A stretch of DNA of 64,000 nucleotides from an uncultured Nocardioides sp. (GTDB lineage: Bacteria > Actinomycetota > Actinomycetes > Propionibacteriales > Nocardioidaceae). The stretch is taken from NCBI RefSeq assembly GCF_947489365.1, contig NZ_CANLDB010000002.1, positions 558,001 to 622,000 of the forward strand, given 5' to 3'. Of the stretch, positions 16,146 through 24,463 are shown piece by piece. Position numbers and translations under genes: made by a program. Under the pieces are notes generated by a model. It searched no databases and had not been told where the DNA came from. It saw only the letters and a list, made by a program, of their open reading frames with translations. Each line of letters opens with the position of its first letter. The first letter of the stretch is position 1.

Positions 16146-16783
16146 GCCCTCCGGTCGGCGTCCCGCTCGGACCGGCCCTCCGCCCGGGCGTGGTACGCCG
16201 CCCGCGAGTTCTCGTGGGGGAAGTCGAGGTCGGGCACGGACACCCCGAGGGCCGTGCACAGCGGCTCCCACCCGTCACCGGGCTGCCACTCCACCAGCCG
16301 ATCGGCCGGGATCGCGGCCCGGACGTCGGCGAGCCGGCGCTCGTAGCCCGCCATGACGTCGTCCGGGTCGTCGGGATCGGTGAAGTCACCGGCGAAGACC
16401 GACCGGAACAGCGGCACCATCGGGTCGCGCGGGTCGCCGTCCCGGTAGTGGCGGAACGCCGCCAGGACGGTGGTCTCCATGCTCCGGTACCAGGTCCCCG
16501 CGTCGCCGCGGTGCGACAGCAGGACCGGCGCCTCGGGGTAGGCCGCGGCGAGGTCGCGCCAGCAGGTCGAGAACGGGGTGTCGACACCGGCGGCGTACCC
16601 GTCGAGGAAGCGATCCCAGTCCGGCGGGTCGCCCCGGATCGCGGCCACCCAGGCGGCGGCGTGCTCGGGGTGCTGGAACGCCTCGCGCATGTGGTAGACC
16701 GGCGCCCCCAGCAGGAGGCGCAGCGCCTCGCGCAGCGAGGACGTGCCGGTGCGGGGCAGGCCGGCGCCGACGAGACGGATCAT
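16118..16783 (-). CDS. Sulfotransferase-family protein
   Basis: 221 residues. The N-terminus MIRLVGAGLPRTGTSSLREALRLLL contains the 5'-PSB-like loop (RTGTSSL) that binds the phosphosulfate of PAPS, and LLSHRGDAGTWYRSMETT matches the 3'-PB region (R-D-x-x-x-W-Y-x-S). The family includes sulfotransferases and related P-loop proteins of the Sulfotransfer_4/D-type group. The acceptor is unknown. The ATG overlaps the stop of the YihY gene (ATGA), so they are co-transcribed. Confidence 0.75.
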   Translation of the reverse strand: MIRLVGAGLPRTGTSSLREALRLLLGAPVYHMREAFQHPEHAAAWVAAIRGDPPDWDRFLDGYAAGVDTPFSTCWRDLAAAYPEAPVLLSHRGDAGTWYRSMETTVLAAFRHYRDGDPRDPMVPLFRSVFAGDFTDPDDPDDVMAGYERRLADVRAAIPADRLVEWQPGDGWEPLCTALGVSVPDLDFPHENSRAAYHARAEGRSERDADRRAHPLSSPST

Positions 16784-17847
16784 CAGCCCGCGGGCTTCGC
16801 CCGGTCGGCCGTGTCCGCGGGCGGGTCCGGGACGGCCTCCAGGCGCGGCTGCACCGGGAGCCGCTCGGTCTCGACGTCGTCGTCGAAGACGACCTCGACC
16901 CGCTCGAAGCCCTTGTGGCGCTGGGCGCGGGCGTAACCGGCGTACGCACGGCGATCGGCCTCGGTGAGGTCGACGGCATCGGTGAACGGCGTGAGCAGCG
17001 CCCGGGGGTAGAGCCGGCGGGCGAGGACGACGTTGACCTCCATGCCGAGGATGGCGATCACGGCGGCGATGTAGATGATGCCGAGCAGGCCGAGGACCAG
17101 GCCGAACGTCTGGTTCATCGACGTGGTCTCGCCGAGGACGCGGGTGGCGTACAGGGTGCCGACGTACTGCAGTCCCTGCCAGAGGATCGCCACGACGAAG
17201 GCGCCCGGTGCGGCGCTGCCGAGCGTGTGCTGGCGGGCCGCGGCGAGCCGGAAGAGGAGGGTGAGCCCGAGGCCGATGACGACGACGGTGGCGACCCGGA
17301 TGACGACCCGCAGGGTGCCGTCGACGGCACCGCCGAAGACCTCGGTCGAGCTGCCGATCGCGGAGACGACCGTCAGCGCCAGCACCGCCAGGCCCGCGGT
17401 CAGCAGGAGGACCAGGCTCTTGAAGCGGAGCAGGAACGGGTTCGGCCGGCTGTTGCGCGGCACCGACCAGGCGACGTTCATGGCGTTCTGGATGGCCTGG
17501 CCGAGCCCGGAGGCGCCGTACAGCGCGGTCAGGACACCGATGACGATGCCCGCGAAGGAGCCCTGGAGGCCCTCGGGGCGGCCGAGCTGCTCCCCCACGA
17601 TCGGGAAGTTGCTGAGCGCCGAGTCGAGGATCATCCCCTGGAGCTCGGGGCTGCCCTGCAGGACGTAGCCGAGGATCGACGTCGCCAGCAGCAGCACCGG
17701 GAAGATCGCCAGGAAGGCGTAGAAGGTGATGATGGCGGCGAGGTAGTTGCCCTGGTCGTCGAAGTACTTGTAGATCGTCGCCAGCGGCATCGAGATCGGC
17801 TTGAATCGTCGCTGGAAACGATCCAGGACGTCCGACACCTTGGCCAC
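16783..17847 (-). CDS. YihY/BrkB-family inner membrane protein
   Basis: 354 residues with about six membrane spans. Family motifs are visible: YFDDQGNYLAAIITFYAFLAIFPVLLLATS, GASGLGQAIQNAMNVAWSVPRNSRP, and the late AIWQGLQ/YGTLYA-like segment ILWQGLQYVGTLYA. The C-terminal ~60 residues are charged and cytoplasmic. YihY/BrkB proteins are widespread but of unknown function; early links to RNase BN were wrong. First gene of a two-gene operon with the sulfotransferase-like gene. Confidence 0.9.
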   Translation of the reverse strand: MAKVSDVLDRFQRRFKPISMPLATIYKYFDDQGNYLAAIITFYAFLAIFPVLLLATSILGYVLQGSPELQGMILDSALSNFPIVGEQLGRPEGLQGSFAGIVIGVLTALYGASGLGQAIQNAMNVAWSVPRNSRPNPFLLRFKSLVLLLTAGLAVLALTVVSAIGSSTEVFGGAVDGTLRVVIRVATVVVIGLGLTLLFRLAAARQHTLGSAAPGAFVVAILWQGLQYVGTLYATRVLGETTSMNQTFGLVLGLLGIIYIAAVIAILGMEVNVVLARRLYPRALLTPFTDAVDLTEADRRAYAGYARAQRHKGFERVEVVFDDDVETERLPVQPRLEAVPDPPADTADRAKPAG

Positions 17848-17908
17848 GGGAGAACGGTAGTCCTGCGCGCACGGTGGCGGGGCATCCTGGCCCCGACCCG
17901 CGGGTCCG

Positions 17909-18703
17909 TCAACCCCAGAGGCCGAGGACGTCCCCGCCGATCCGGACCGCGAAGGCCGCGACGACCAGGACGAAGAAGGCCCGCACGAACGACGCCCCGC
18001 GGGCGACGGCGACGCGGGCGCCGACGTACGCGCCGAGGACGTTGCCCACGCCCATCGCCAGGCCGACCCCCCACAGGACCGCGCCCTGCGGGACGAAGAC
18101 CACCAGGGAGGCGACGTTGGTCGCGAGGTTCGCGAGGCGGGCGTTGGCCGAGGCGTCGAGGAAGCTGTAGCCGAGCGTCACCAGGCCGACGACGAGGAAC
18201 GAGCCGGTGCCGGGCCCGAGGACGCCGTCGTAGAACCCGATCCCCGCGCCGAGGAGCATCGCCAGCACGGTGTGGCGGCCCGCGGAGTGGCGCAGCGCCG
18301 TCTCGGCGCCGACGTCGGGACGCAGCAGCACCCAGGCCCCGACGAGCAGCAGGACGACGAGCACGATCGGGTCGAAGGCGCCGCGCGGGATGAGGAACGC
18401 GGTCAGCGAGCCCGCCGCCGCACCCGCGAACGCCACCGCCATCATCGGGCCGAAGACCTTCGGGTCGGGTCGCACGCGGCGGTAGTACGTCGCCGAGCTG
18501 ACGCTGACGCCCATCGCGGAGGCGAGCTTGTTGGTCGCCAGGATCTCGACCGTCGCGGACCCGGGGAGCGCGACGAGCAGCGCCGGCAGCTGGATGAGGC
18601 CGCCGCCGCCGACCACGGCGTCCACGAACCCCGCCGTGGCCGCGGCCAGCACGAGCAGCGCCAGGACCGTCAGCGAGATCTCCGGTCCGGCGAGCAGGCT
18701 CAC
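17909..18703 (-). CDS. TauE/SafE-family membrane transporter
   Basis: 264 residues, eight or so hydrophobic spans. AAATAGFVDAVVGGGGLIQLPALL and ATNKLASAMGVSVSSATYYRR in the first half, and GAGIGFYDGVLGPGTGSFLVVGLVTLGYSFLDASANARLANLATNVAS in the second, are the two inverted family repeats. TauE/SafE proteins export sulfite, sulfoacetate or related small anions; the substrate is not determinable. GTG 18703 (MSLLAG) is taken as the start; the upstream ribosome-binding site is weak. Confidence 0.87.
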   Translation of the reverse strand: MSLLAGPEISLTVLALLVLAAATAGFVDAVVGGGGLIQLPALLVALPGSATVEILATNKLASAMGVSVSSATYYRRVRPDPKVFGPMMAVAFAGAAAGSLTAFLIPRGAFDPIVLVVLLLVGAWVLLRPDVGAETALRHSAGRHTVLAMLLGAGIGFYDGVLGPGTGSFLVVGLVTLGYSFLDASANARLANLATNVASLVVFVPQGAVLWGVGLAMGVGNVLGAYVGARVAVARGASFVRAFFVLVVAAFAVRIGGDVLGLWG

Positions 18704-18763
18704 GCCCGTCACCGTCTCACCCGGGGGCGGCCGCCGATGACCGGGGAGGGTGATGATGGGGGC

Positions 18764-19609
18764 GTGCGGATCTGCTCCCTGCTGCCCTCGACCACCGAGA
18801 TCCTCTTCGCCCTCGGGGCCGCTGACGACGTCGTCGGGGTGACCTTCGAGTGCGACCACCCGCCGGAGGCCCGGTCCCGGCGCGTGGTGTCGACCTCGAC
18901 GATGCCCGAGGGGCTGGACCCGGCGGGGATCGACGCGTGGGTCGCGGCGGCGTCGCGGCGCGGGGAGGACCTGTACCACCTGGACGCCGGCGCGCTCGCC
19001 GACCTCGGCGCCGACCTGGTGCTCACCCAGGACCTGTGCGCGGTGTGCGCGATCGACGTCGACACGGTGTCGGGTGCGCTCGCGCACCTCGGGTCCACGG
19101 CGGACGTGCTCACCGTCGACCCCCACACGCTCGCCGAGGTGTGGGAGTCGGTGCTGCGGATCGGCCGCGCGGTCGGGCGGCCCGAGGAGGCCGAGGTCGT
19201 CGTCGCGGACCTCCGGGCGCGGTTGGACGCCGTCGCGGCGCGGGTCGCCGACCGGCCCCGGCCGCGGGTCGCCGTGCTGGAGTGGCCGGACCCGCCGTAC
19301 GCGCCGGGGCACTGGGTGCCCGAGATGGTCACGGCCGCGGGCGGCGAGAACGTGCTGGGCGGCGTCGGCGAGCGGTCGGTGCGGACCACCTGGGAGGCGA
19401 TCGCCGCCACCGAGCCGGACGTCGTCGTGGTGGCCGCCTGCGGCTACGACCTGCCCGCCACCACCGCCATGGCCGACCGCATCCGCGCCGAGGGCCTCCT
19501 GCCCGCGCACGTGGCGCTGCACCCCGTCGACGCCGACGCCCACTGGGTCCGCCCCGGCCCCCGCCTCGTCGACGGGATCGAGGAGCTCGCCACCGCCCTG
19601 CACCCCTAG
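18764..19609 (+). CDS. BtuF-like cobalamin/metal-chelate binding protein without signal peptide
   Basis: 281 residues. It starts RICSLLPSTTEILFALGAADDVVGVTFECDHPPEA, the N-terminal pattern of BtuF/FepB-type substrate-binding folds (two Rossmann-like lobes linked by a long helix around RARLDAVAARVAD). Near 150-165 it has VAVLEWPDPPYAPGHWVPEMVTAAGG. It lacks a signal peptide and lipobox, so it acts in the cytosol or is not a transport receptor; such orphan cobalamin-binding proteins are common in actinobacteria. GTG 18764 fits the family N-terminus; ATG 18737 is an alternative. No ABC transporter is adjacent. Confidence 0.78.
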   Translation: MRICSLLPSTTEILFALGAADDVVGVTFECDHPPEARSRRVVSTSTMPEGLDPAGIDAWVAAASRRGEDLYHLDAGALADLGADLVLTQDLCAVCAIDVDTVSGALAHLGSTADVLTVDPHTLAEVWESVLRIGRAVGRPEEAEVVVADLRARLDAVAARVADRPRPRVAVLEWPDPPYAPGHWVPEMVTAAGGENVLGGVGERSVRTTWEAIAATEPDVVVVAACGYDLPATTAMADRIRAEGLLPAHVALHPVDADAHWVRPGPRLVDGIEELATALHP

Positions 19610-19611
19610 GC

Positions 19612-19732
19612 CGAGTCGGCACATCTGCGCACCTCAGAGGGCTCGAGTCGGCACGTCTGCGCACCCCACAAGCACGCACCTGCGCAGACGTGCCGACTCG
19701 ACGCCCTGCAGCTGCGCAGACGTGCCGACTCG
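19612..19732. repeat. 32-bp-spaced repeat cluster between convergent genes (two direct, two inverted copies)
   Basis: Cores of the form CGAGTCGGCACRTCTGCGCA occur at 19612-19631 and 19644-19663 on the plus strand, and at 19681-19700 and 19713-19732 on the minus strand. The spacing within each pair is exactly 32 bp. The plus copies start 3 bp after the upstream gene's TAG; the minus copies start 4 bp after the cbs stop. Together they can form a long inverted structure. Confidence 0.9.
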
Positions 19733-19735
19733 GCG

Positions 19736-21139
19736 TTACGCGGTGCCGAGCTGGTCCAGCAGGTCCTGACGGGTGAGGACGCCGACGGGGCTGCCGTCGG
19801 CGAGGACGAGGAGCGCGTCGGCGGCCTCCAGGGCGACGACGGCGTCCTCGGAGGGGGCGCTGACGCTGATGGTCGGCAGCGGCGCGGACATGTGGTCCTC
19901 GACGCGGTCGGTGAGGCGGGCGGTGCCGGCGAAGAGGGCGTCGAGGAGGTCCCGGTCCGAGACCGACCCGGCGACCTCGGCGGCGACCACGGGCGGCTCG
20001 GCGCGGACGACGGGCATCTGGGAGACGCCGTACTCGCGCAGGATCCCGACGGCCTCGGCGATGGTCTCCGCGGGGTGGGTGTGGACGAGGTCGGGCAGGC
20101 GCCCGTCCTTGCGGCGGAGCACGTCCTCGACGGTGCGCCCGGCGTGGGTGCCCTCACCGGTGGCGAAGCCGAAGCGGCTCAGCCACTCCTCGGAGAAGAC
20201 CTTGCCGAGGTAGCCCTTGCCGGAGTCCGGCAGCAGGACGACGACGACGGCGTCCGTCCGTCCCTCCTCGGCGAGCTCGTGGGCGAGCTGCACCGCGGCG
20301 TACGCCGCCATCCCGCACGAGCCGCCGACGAGCAGCGCCTCCTCACGGGCCATGCGGCGGGTGAAGGCGAACGAGTCCGCGTCGGAGACGGCGATGATCC
20401 GGTCGGCGACGGTGCGGTCGTAGGTATCGGGCCAGAAGTCCTCGCCGACGCCCTCGACCAGGTACGGGCGACCGGTGCCTCCGGAGTAGACCGAGCCGAC
20501 CGGGTCGGCGCCGATCACCTGGACGTCGGGGTTCTGCTCCTTGAGGTAGCGCCCGACGCCGGAGATGGTGCCGCCGGTGCCGACGCCGGCGACGAAGTGG
20601 GTGATCCGGCCCTCGGTCTGCGCCCAGATCTCCGGGCCCGTGGTCTCGTAGTGCGACCGCGGGTTGTGGGGGTTGGAGTACTGGTCGGGCTTCCAGGCGC
20701 CCGGCTGGGCGGCGAGCCGGTCGGAGACGTTGTAGTAGGAGTCCGGGTGCTCCGGCGCGACGGCCGTCGGGCAGACCACGACCTCGGCGCCGTACGCGCG
20801 GAGGACGTTGCGCTTGTCCTCGCTCACCTTGTCGGGGCACACGAAGACGCAGTGGTAGCCGCGCTCCTGCGCGACCATCGCGAGACCCACGCCGGTGTTG
20901 CCGGACGTCGGCTCGACGATCGTGCCGCCCGGCTGCAGCAGGCCCTCGGCCTCGGCCGCGTCGACCATGCGGGTGGCGATGCGGTCCTTCACCGAGCCGC
21001 CGGGGTTCATGTACTCGACCTTCGCGAGCACCAGCGGCAGGTCCTGGTCCCCCGAGGACCCGGGTGCGTGGAGGACACGGCGCAACCGCACGAGGGGCGT
21101 GTCGCCGATGAGGTCGAGGACGGAGTCGACGTACTGCAT
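19736..21139 (-). CDS. cbs: Cystathionine beta-synthase (PLP domain plus CBS pair)
   Basis: 467 residues. The first ~330 are a fold-type II PLP enzyme: GDTPLVRLRR, the PLP lysine in NPGGSVKDRIATRM, the phosphate-associated TSGNTG, and GTGGTISGVGRYLKEQNP. After a linker the C-terminal ~130 residues form a CBS-domain pair (AVGILREYGVSQMPVV and AADALLVLADGSPVGVLTRQDLL). This architecture is cystathionine beta-synthase, condensing homocysteine with serine in transsulfuration; the CBS pair is regulatory. A cysteine synthase role cannot be excluded by sequence alone. In mycobacteria cbs also lies near an SGNH hydrolase gene, which here is divergent. Confidence 0.92.
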   Translation of the reverse strand: MQYVDSVLDLIGDTPLVRLRRVLHAPGSSGDQDLPLVLAKVEYMNPGGSVKDRIATRMVDAAEAEGLLQPGGTIVEPTSGNTGVGLAMVAQERGYHCVFVCPDKVSEDKRNVLRAYGAEVVVCPTAVAPEHPDSYYNVSDRLAAQPGAWKPDQYSNPHNPRSHYETTGPEIWAQTEGRITHFVAGVGTGGTISGVGRYLKEQNPDVQVIGADPVGSVYSGGTGRPYLVEGVGEDFWPDTYDRTVADRIIAVSDADSFAFTRRMAREEALLVGGSCGMAAYAAVQLAHELAEEGRTDAVVVVLLPDSGKGYLGKVFSEEWLSRFGFATGEGTHAGRTVEDVLRRKDGRLPDLVHTHPAETIAEAVGILREYGVSQMPVVRAEPPVVAAEVAGSVSDRDLLDALFAGTARLTDRVEDHMSAPLPTISVSAPSEDAVVALEAADALLVLADGSPVGVLTRQDLLDQLGTA

Positions 21140-21194
21140 ACCCCGACCCTAGGGCGTCCCCTGCTGTTCACAGACGCTCACTAGAGTCCCCGGT

Positions 21195-22220
21195 GTGGGG
21201 AGAGCCGGAGCCGCCAGGAAGCTCGCGTCGGCCGCCGCCCTCGGAGGGGGCGGGATGACCGCCGTGGGCGCCGGTCTGTACGGCCTGCTGCGGGTCGAGG
21301 CCAAGGTCGCGCGCCGCATCATCGGCGTCCGCCTCGAGGAGCCCGTCCCCGACGCCACCGGGTGGTACGGCCGTGGCCGCCCGGGTCCGGCGCACCGGGT
21401 GGCGCTGATCGGGGACTCCAGCGCGGCCGGGTACGGCGTCGCGACCGTGGAGGACACCCCGGGCGCCGCCCTGGCCTCCGGGCTGTCGCAGCGCACCGGG
21501 CGACGCGTCTACCTCCGGTCGTTCGCCGTCGTCGGCGCCCAGACGAGCGAGATCTCGCCCCAGGTCGACTCCGCGCTCCTGATCGAGCCCGACGTCGCCG
21601 TGATCCTCGTCGGCGCGAACGACGTCACCCACACCGTGCTGCCGAAGGAGTCGGTGCGCCACCTCTCCGAGCAGGTACGGCGGCTGCGCGACGCCGGCGT
21701 CGAGGTCGTCGTCGGCACGTGCCCCGACCTCGGGACGCTGAAGCCGATCGCTCCCCCGCTCAAGCAGGTCGCCCGCACCTGGTCGCGCCGGCTGGCCGCC
21801 GCTCAGACGATCGCCGTGGTCGAGGCCGGCGGGCGCACCGTGTCGGTGGGGTCGATCCTCGGCCCCGAGTTCGAGGCGGCGCCGGCGATCCTGTTCGGGC
21901 CCGACCAGTTCCATCCCTCCGCCGACGGCTACCGCTCGCTGGTCGCGGTGATGCTGCCGTCGGTGCTGGCGGCGCTCGGCCTCGAGCCCGACGACGAGGA
22001 GCACCTCGAGGCCCTGCGCGGCGAGGCCGTGATGCCGGTCGCGCGGGCCGCGGTGGCCGCCGTACGGCAGCCGGGCACGGAGCTCGGCGGCACGGAGGTC
22101 CGGGGCGACCGCCTCGGTGTCCGCGGCCGCTGGGTGGAGCTGCGGCACCGGCGCCGTCGTCCGCAGGAGGCGGCCGAGGGCCCGCAGGCCAGCGAGTCCG
22201 CCGAGCACGTCCCGTCCTGA
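21195..22220 (+). CDS. SGNH/GDSL-family hydrolase
   Basis: 341 residues. A hydrophobic N-terminal segment (ASAAALGGGGMTAVGAGLYGLL) suggests a membrane anchor or signal. Block I is IGDSSAAGYG with the nucleophile serine, block III is VILVGANDVTH, and block V is DQFHPSADGY with the Asp-His pair, so the triad is complete. The C-terminal ~90 residues are basic and low-complexity. Members are esterases or lipases; the substrate is unknown. The position next to cbs matches mycobacterial gene order. The start GTG 21195 follows a short 55-bp intergenic space from cbs. Confidence 0.87.
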   Translation: MGRAGAARKLASAAALGGGGMTAVGAGLYGLLRVEAKVARRIIGVRLEEPVPDATGWYGRGRPGPAHRVALIGDSSAAGYGVATVEDTPGAALASGLSQRTGRRVYLRSFAVVGAQTSEISPQVDSALLIEPDVAVILVGANDVTHTVLPKESVRHLSEQVRRLRDAGVEVVVGTCPDLGTLKPIAPPLKQVARTWSRRLAAAQTIAVVEAGGRTVSVGSILGPEFEAAPAILFGPDQFHPSADGYRSLVAVMLPSVLAALGLEPDDEEHLEALRGEAVMPVARAAVAAVRQPGTELGGTEVRGDRLGVRGRWVELRHRRRRPQEAAEGPQASESAEHVPS

Positions 22221-22224
22221 CGCG

Positions 22225-22259
22225 ACGAGGCCCCGGCCGTCGTACGACCGGGGCCTCGT
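22225..22259. terminator. Bidirectional terminator hairpin
   Basis: A perfect 12-bp stem (22225-22236 with 22248-22259, arm ACGAGGCCCCGG) with an 11-base loop lies in the 57-bp gap between the convergent SGNH hydrolase and Bax-inhibitor genes. Confidence 0.85.
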
Positions 22260-22277
22260 GCGTGAGGTGCGTGCGGG

Positions 22278-23141
22278 TCAGTCCTGGCTGAAGATCGCCA
22301 GGATGCGCAGCAGGTTGATGTAGATCCAGACCAGGCTGACGGTCAGGCCGAACGCGGCGCGCCACGACTCGCGCTCGTCGAGACCGGCGGCGACGCCCTT
22401 CTCCACGAAGTCGAAGTCGAGGATCAGGAAGAACACACCGAGCACGAGGCCGGCGACGGCGGTCAGCAGGCCCAGCGCGCCGAAGCCGAACAGGCCGGTC
22501 TGCACGCCGAAGAGGCTGAGCACGAACGACAGCAGCATCAGGCCGATCATCCCGAACGCGGCGGCGACGACGCCCTTGCGGAACTTGTCGCCCACCTTGA
22601 TGTTCAGGACCTTGTAGGCGGTGAGCGTGCCGGCGAACGCGGCGAACGTGCCGAAGACGGCGCCGCTCACGACGCCCGTGCCGAACATGACGTCGAACGA
22701 CTTGCTCAGCGCGCCCAGCGCGATGCCCTCGAACACGGCGAAGGCCATGACCAGGGCGGGGCTGACGACCCGCTTGAACGAGTTGACCATCGACAGGACG
22801 AAGGCGGCGATCGCACCGAAGCCCGCGATGCCCGACACCGTCGCCAGCGTCTGCTGGTCGGTGATCGGGGGCGTGATGATCCACGTCGCCAGGGCGACGA
22901 CGATGACGATGCCGAGCGAGATGGCGGTCTTCTGGACGACCGAGTCGATCGTCATGGGGGTGGACTTGTAGCCGGCGCCGTGACCGCCCTGCGCGACGTC
23001 CCACTGGGACGGGTCGCCCTGGCCGTACTGGCCGTACTGCCCGGGCTGCGCGTAGCCGCCGTACGGGGCTCCGGCGCCCTGTCCACCGCGCTGCCCGTTG
23101 AACTCGGCGGAGCGGTTGAACACCGGATTGCTGCTTCTCAT
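22278..23141 (-). CDS. Bax inhibitor-1/YccA family membrane protein
   Basis: 287 residues. The first ~65 are a glycine/glutamine/tyrosine-rich cytoplasmic tail (GGYAQPGQYGQYGQGD). Seven membrane spans follow, including the family pattern TFAAFAGTLTAYKVLNIKVGDKFRKGVVAAAFGMIGL. The DFDFVEKGVAAGLDERESWRAAFGLTVSLVWIYINLLRIL ending matches the actinobacterial YccA-like branch. Bax-inhibitor-1 proteins can act as pH-sensitive calcium leak channels; the bacterial role is unclear. AGGAGA lies upstream of ATG 23141. Confidence 0.9.
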   Translation of the reverse strand: MRSSNPVFNRSAEFNGQRGGQGAGAPYGGYAQPGQYGQYGQGDPSQWDVAQGGHGAGYKSTPMTIDSVVQKTAISLGIVIVVALATWIITPPITDQQTLATVSGIAGFGAIAAFVLSMVNSFKRVVSPALVMAFAVFEGIALGALSKSFDVMFGTGVVSGAVFGTFAAFAGTLTAYKVLNIKVGDKFRKGVVAAAFGMIGLMLLSFVLSLFGVQTGLFGFGALGLLTAVAGLVLGVFFLILDFDFVEKGVAAGLDERESWRAAFGLTVSLVWIYINLLRILAIFSQD

Positions 23142-23295
23142 CAGTCTCTCCTCGAGGCTGGGGGGTGGCCGCCTGCGGTGGCGGCTCGCCGAGAACCCAG
23201 GGTATCGGGGTCTCACAGGAAACAACGAGGAAGAGGGTCGGTTCGTTCCCTCACCGGCCCCCGCGGGGCCGCGGGGCGGTGTGACACGGGCGACA

Positions 23296-23505
23296 GCCGA
23301 GTCGGCCCGAACGGACCCCTCCAGAACGCCGAGTCGGCCCGGACGTACCCCTCCCGGACGCCGAGTCGGCCCGGACGTCCCCCTCCCGCACGCCGAGTCG
23401 GCCCGGACGTACCCCTCCCGGACGCCGAGTCGGCCCGAACGTCCCCCTCCCGCACGCCGAGGCGGCCCGAACGTCCCTCTCCCGCACGCCGAGTCGGCCC
23501 GAACG
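23296..23505 (+). repeat. Tandem array A: seven 32-bp units
   Basis: Units begin at 23296, 23328, 23360, 23392, 23424, 23456 and 23488, always 32 bp apart. The core is GCCGAGTCGGCCCG(G/A)ACG; the rest of each unit varies around TCCCCCTCCCGCAC. The last unit is cut short after the core. The array lies between the Bax-inhibitor promoter region and the tRNA 3' end. Confidence 0.92.
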
Positions 23506-23519
23506 TCGCGGTGGAGCAG

Positions 23520-23593
23520 TGCCCCCGCTGGGACTCGAACCCAGAACTGATCGCTTTTAAGGCGACTCCCTCTGCCGGTTGGGGCACGGGGGC
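23520..23593 (-). tRNA. tRNA with anticodon UAA (Leu by anticodon) but short variable loop
   Basis: The minus strand folds as a full cloverleaf: 7-bp acceptor GCCCCCG/CGGGGGC, 3-4-bp D stem, 5-bp anticodon stem GTCGC/GCGAT with loop CTTAAAA, 5-nt variable region, and T arm CTGGG-TTCGAGT-CCCAG, with A as discriminator. The anticodon is at 23557-23559 and reads UAA. Leucine tRNAs normally have a long class II variable arm; this one is class I, so its amino acid identity is uncertain. No CCA is encoded. Array A and array B flank it. Confidence 0.85.
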
Positions 23594-23638
23594 GTGGGCA
23601 GCACGCTAACGAGCACCGGACCGACACCCGCGCCGCGT

Positions 23639-23851
23639 GTGCGCCCGGGCCGACTCGACGCCCCCACGGCGTGCGCCCGGGCCGACTCGACGCCCCCACG
23701 ACGTGCGCCCGGGCCGACTCGACGCCCCCACGACGTGCGCCCGGGCCGACTCGACGCCCCCACAGCGTGCGCCCGGGCCGACTCGACGCCCCCACGACGT
23801 GCGCCCGGGCCGACTCGACACCCCCACGGCGTGCGTCCGGGCCGACTCGGC
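23639..23851 (-). repeat. Tandem array B: seven 32-bp units, inverted relative to array A
   Basis: On the plus strand units begin at 23639, 23671, 23703, 23735, 23767, 23799 and 23831, exactly 32 bp apart. Read on the minus strand each contains CGAGTCGGCCCGGGCGCAC, sharing the core of array A. The first minus-strand copy follows the TGA of the response regulator by 1 bp. Confidence 0.92.
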
Positions 23852-24463
23852 TCAGATCCAGCCCTGCTCGCGGGCGGTGCGGGCGGCCTCGGCCCGGGTG
23901 GCGGTGCCGGTCTTGCCGATGGCGGACGACAGGTGGTTGCGGACGGTCCCGGGCGAGAGGTGGACGGCGGCGGCGATCCGGGCGACGGTGGCGCCGGTGA
24001 GGGCCTCGCGGAGGACGTCGGCCTCGCGGGCGGTGAGCGGGCTCGCTCCCCCGACCAGCGACTCCGCGGCCAGCGTGGGGTCGACGACGCGGAGCCCGGC
24101 GTGGACCCGTCGTACGGCGTCGGCCAGCTCGGCGGCCGGGGTGTCCTTGACGACGAACCCCGACGCCCCGGCCTCCATCGCGCGGCGCAGGTAGCCGGGG
24201 CGGCCGAAGGTGGTGACCACCAGGGTCCGGACGCCGGGGAGCTCGCGTCTCACCGCGGCGGCGGCCTCGAGCCCGTCGGCGCCGGGCATCTCGATGTCCA
24301 GCAGGCACACGTCGACCCCGGCGGCGCGGGCGGCGCCGACGACCTCGTCGCCGCGTCCGACCTGCGCGACCACCTCGAGGTCCGCCTCGAGGTCGAGCAG
24401 GGCGGCGAGGGCACCGCGGACCAGCGCCTGGTCGTCGGCGAGGAGCAGGCGGATCGTGCTCAC
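23852..24463 (-). CDS. NarL/DesR-type response regulator of an ABC exporter locus
   Basis: 203 residues from GTG 24463. The receiver domain shows LLLADDQALVRGAL, the phospho-acceptor in DVCLLDIEMPGADG, TTFG and the lysine in FVVKDTP. The C-terminal LuxR-type HTH is LTAREADVLREALTGATVARIAAAVHLSPGTVRNHLSSAIGKTG. It overlaps the histidine kinase gene by GTGA. The kinase-regulator pair sits at the end of an ABC exporter operon, so it probably controls that exporter in response to membrane stress or an antimicrobial. Confidence 0.9.
   Translation of the reverse strand: MSTIRLLLADDQALVRGALAALLDLEADLEVVAQVGRGDEVVGAARAAGVDVCLLDIEMPGADGLEAAAAVRRELPGVRTLVVTTFGRPGYLRRAMEAGASGFVVKDTPAAELADAVRRVHAGLRVVDPTLAAESLVGGASPLTAREADVLREALTGATVARIAAAVHLSPGTVRNHLSSAIGKTGTATRAEAARTAREQGWI

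Noticed and set aside
23296..23851. CRISPR array
   Set aside because: Units are direct tandem repeats without unique spacers of constant length, no cas genes are nearby, and the same core occurs singly at gene ends.
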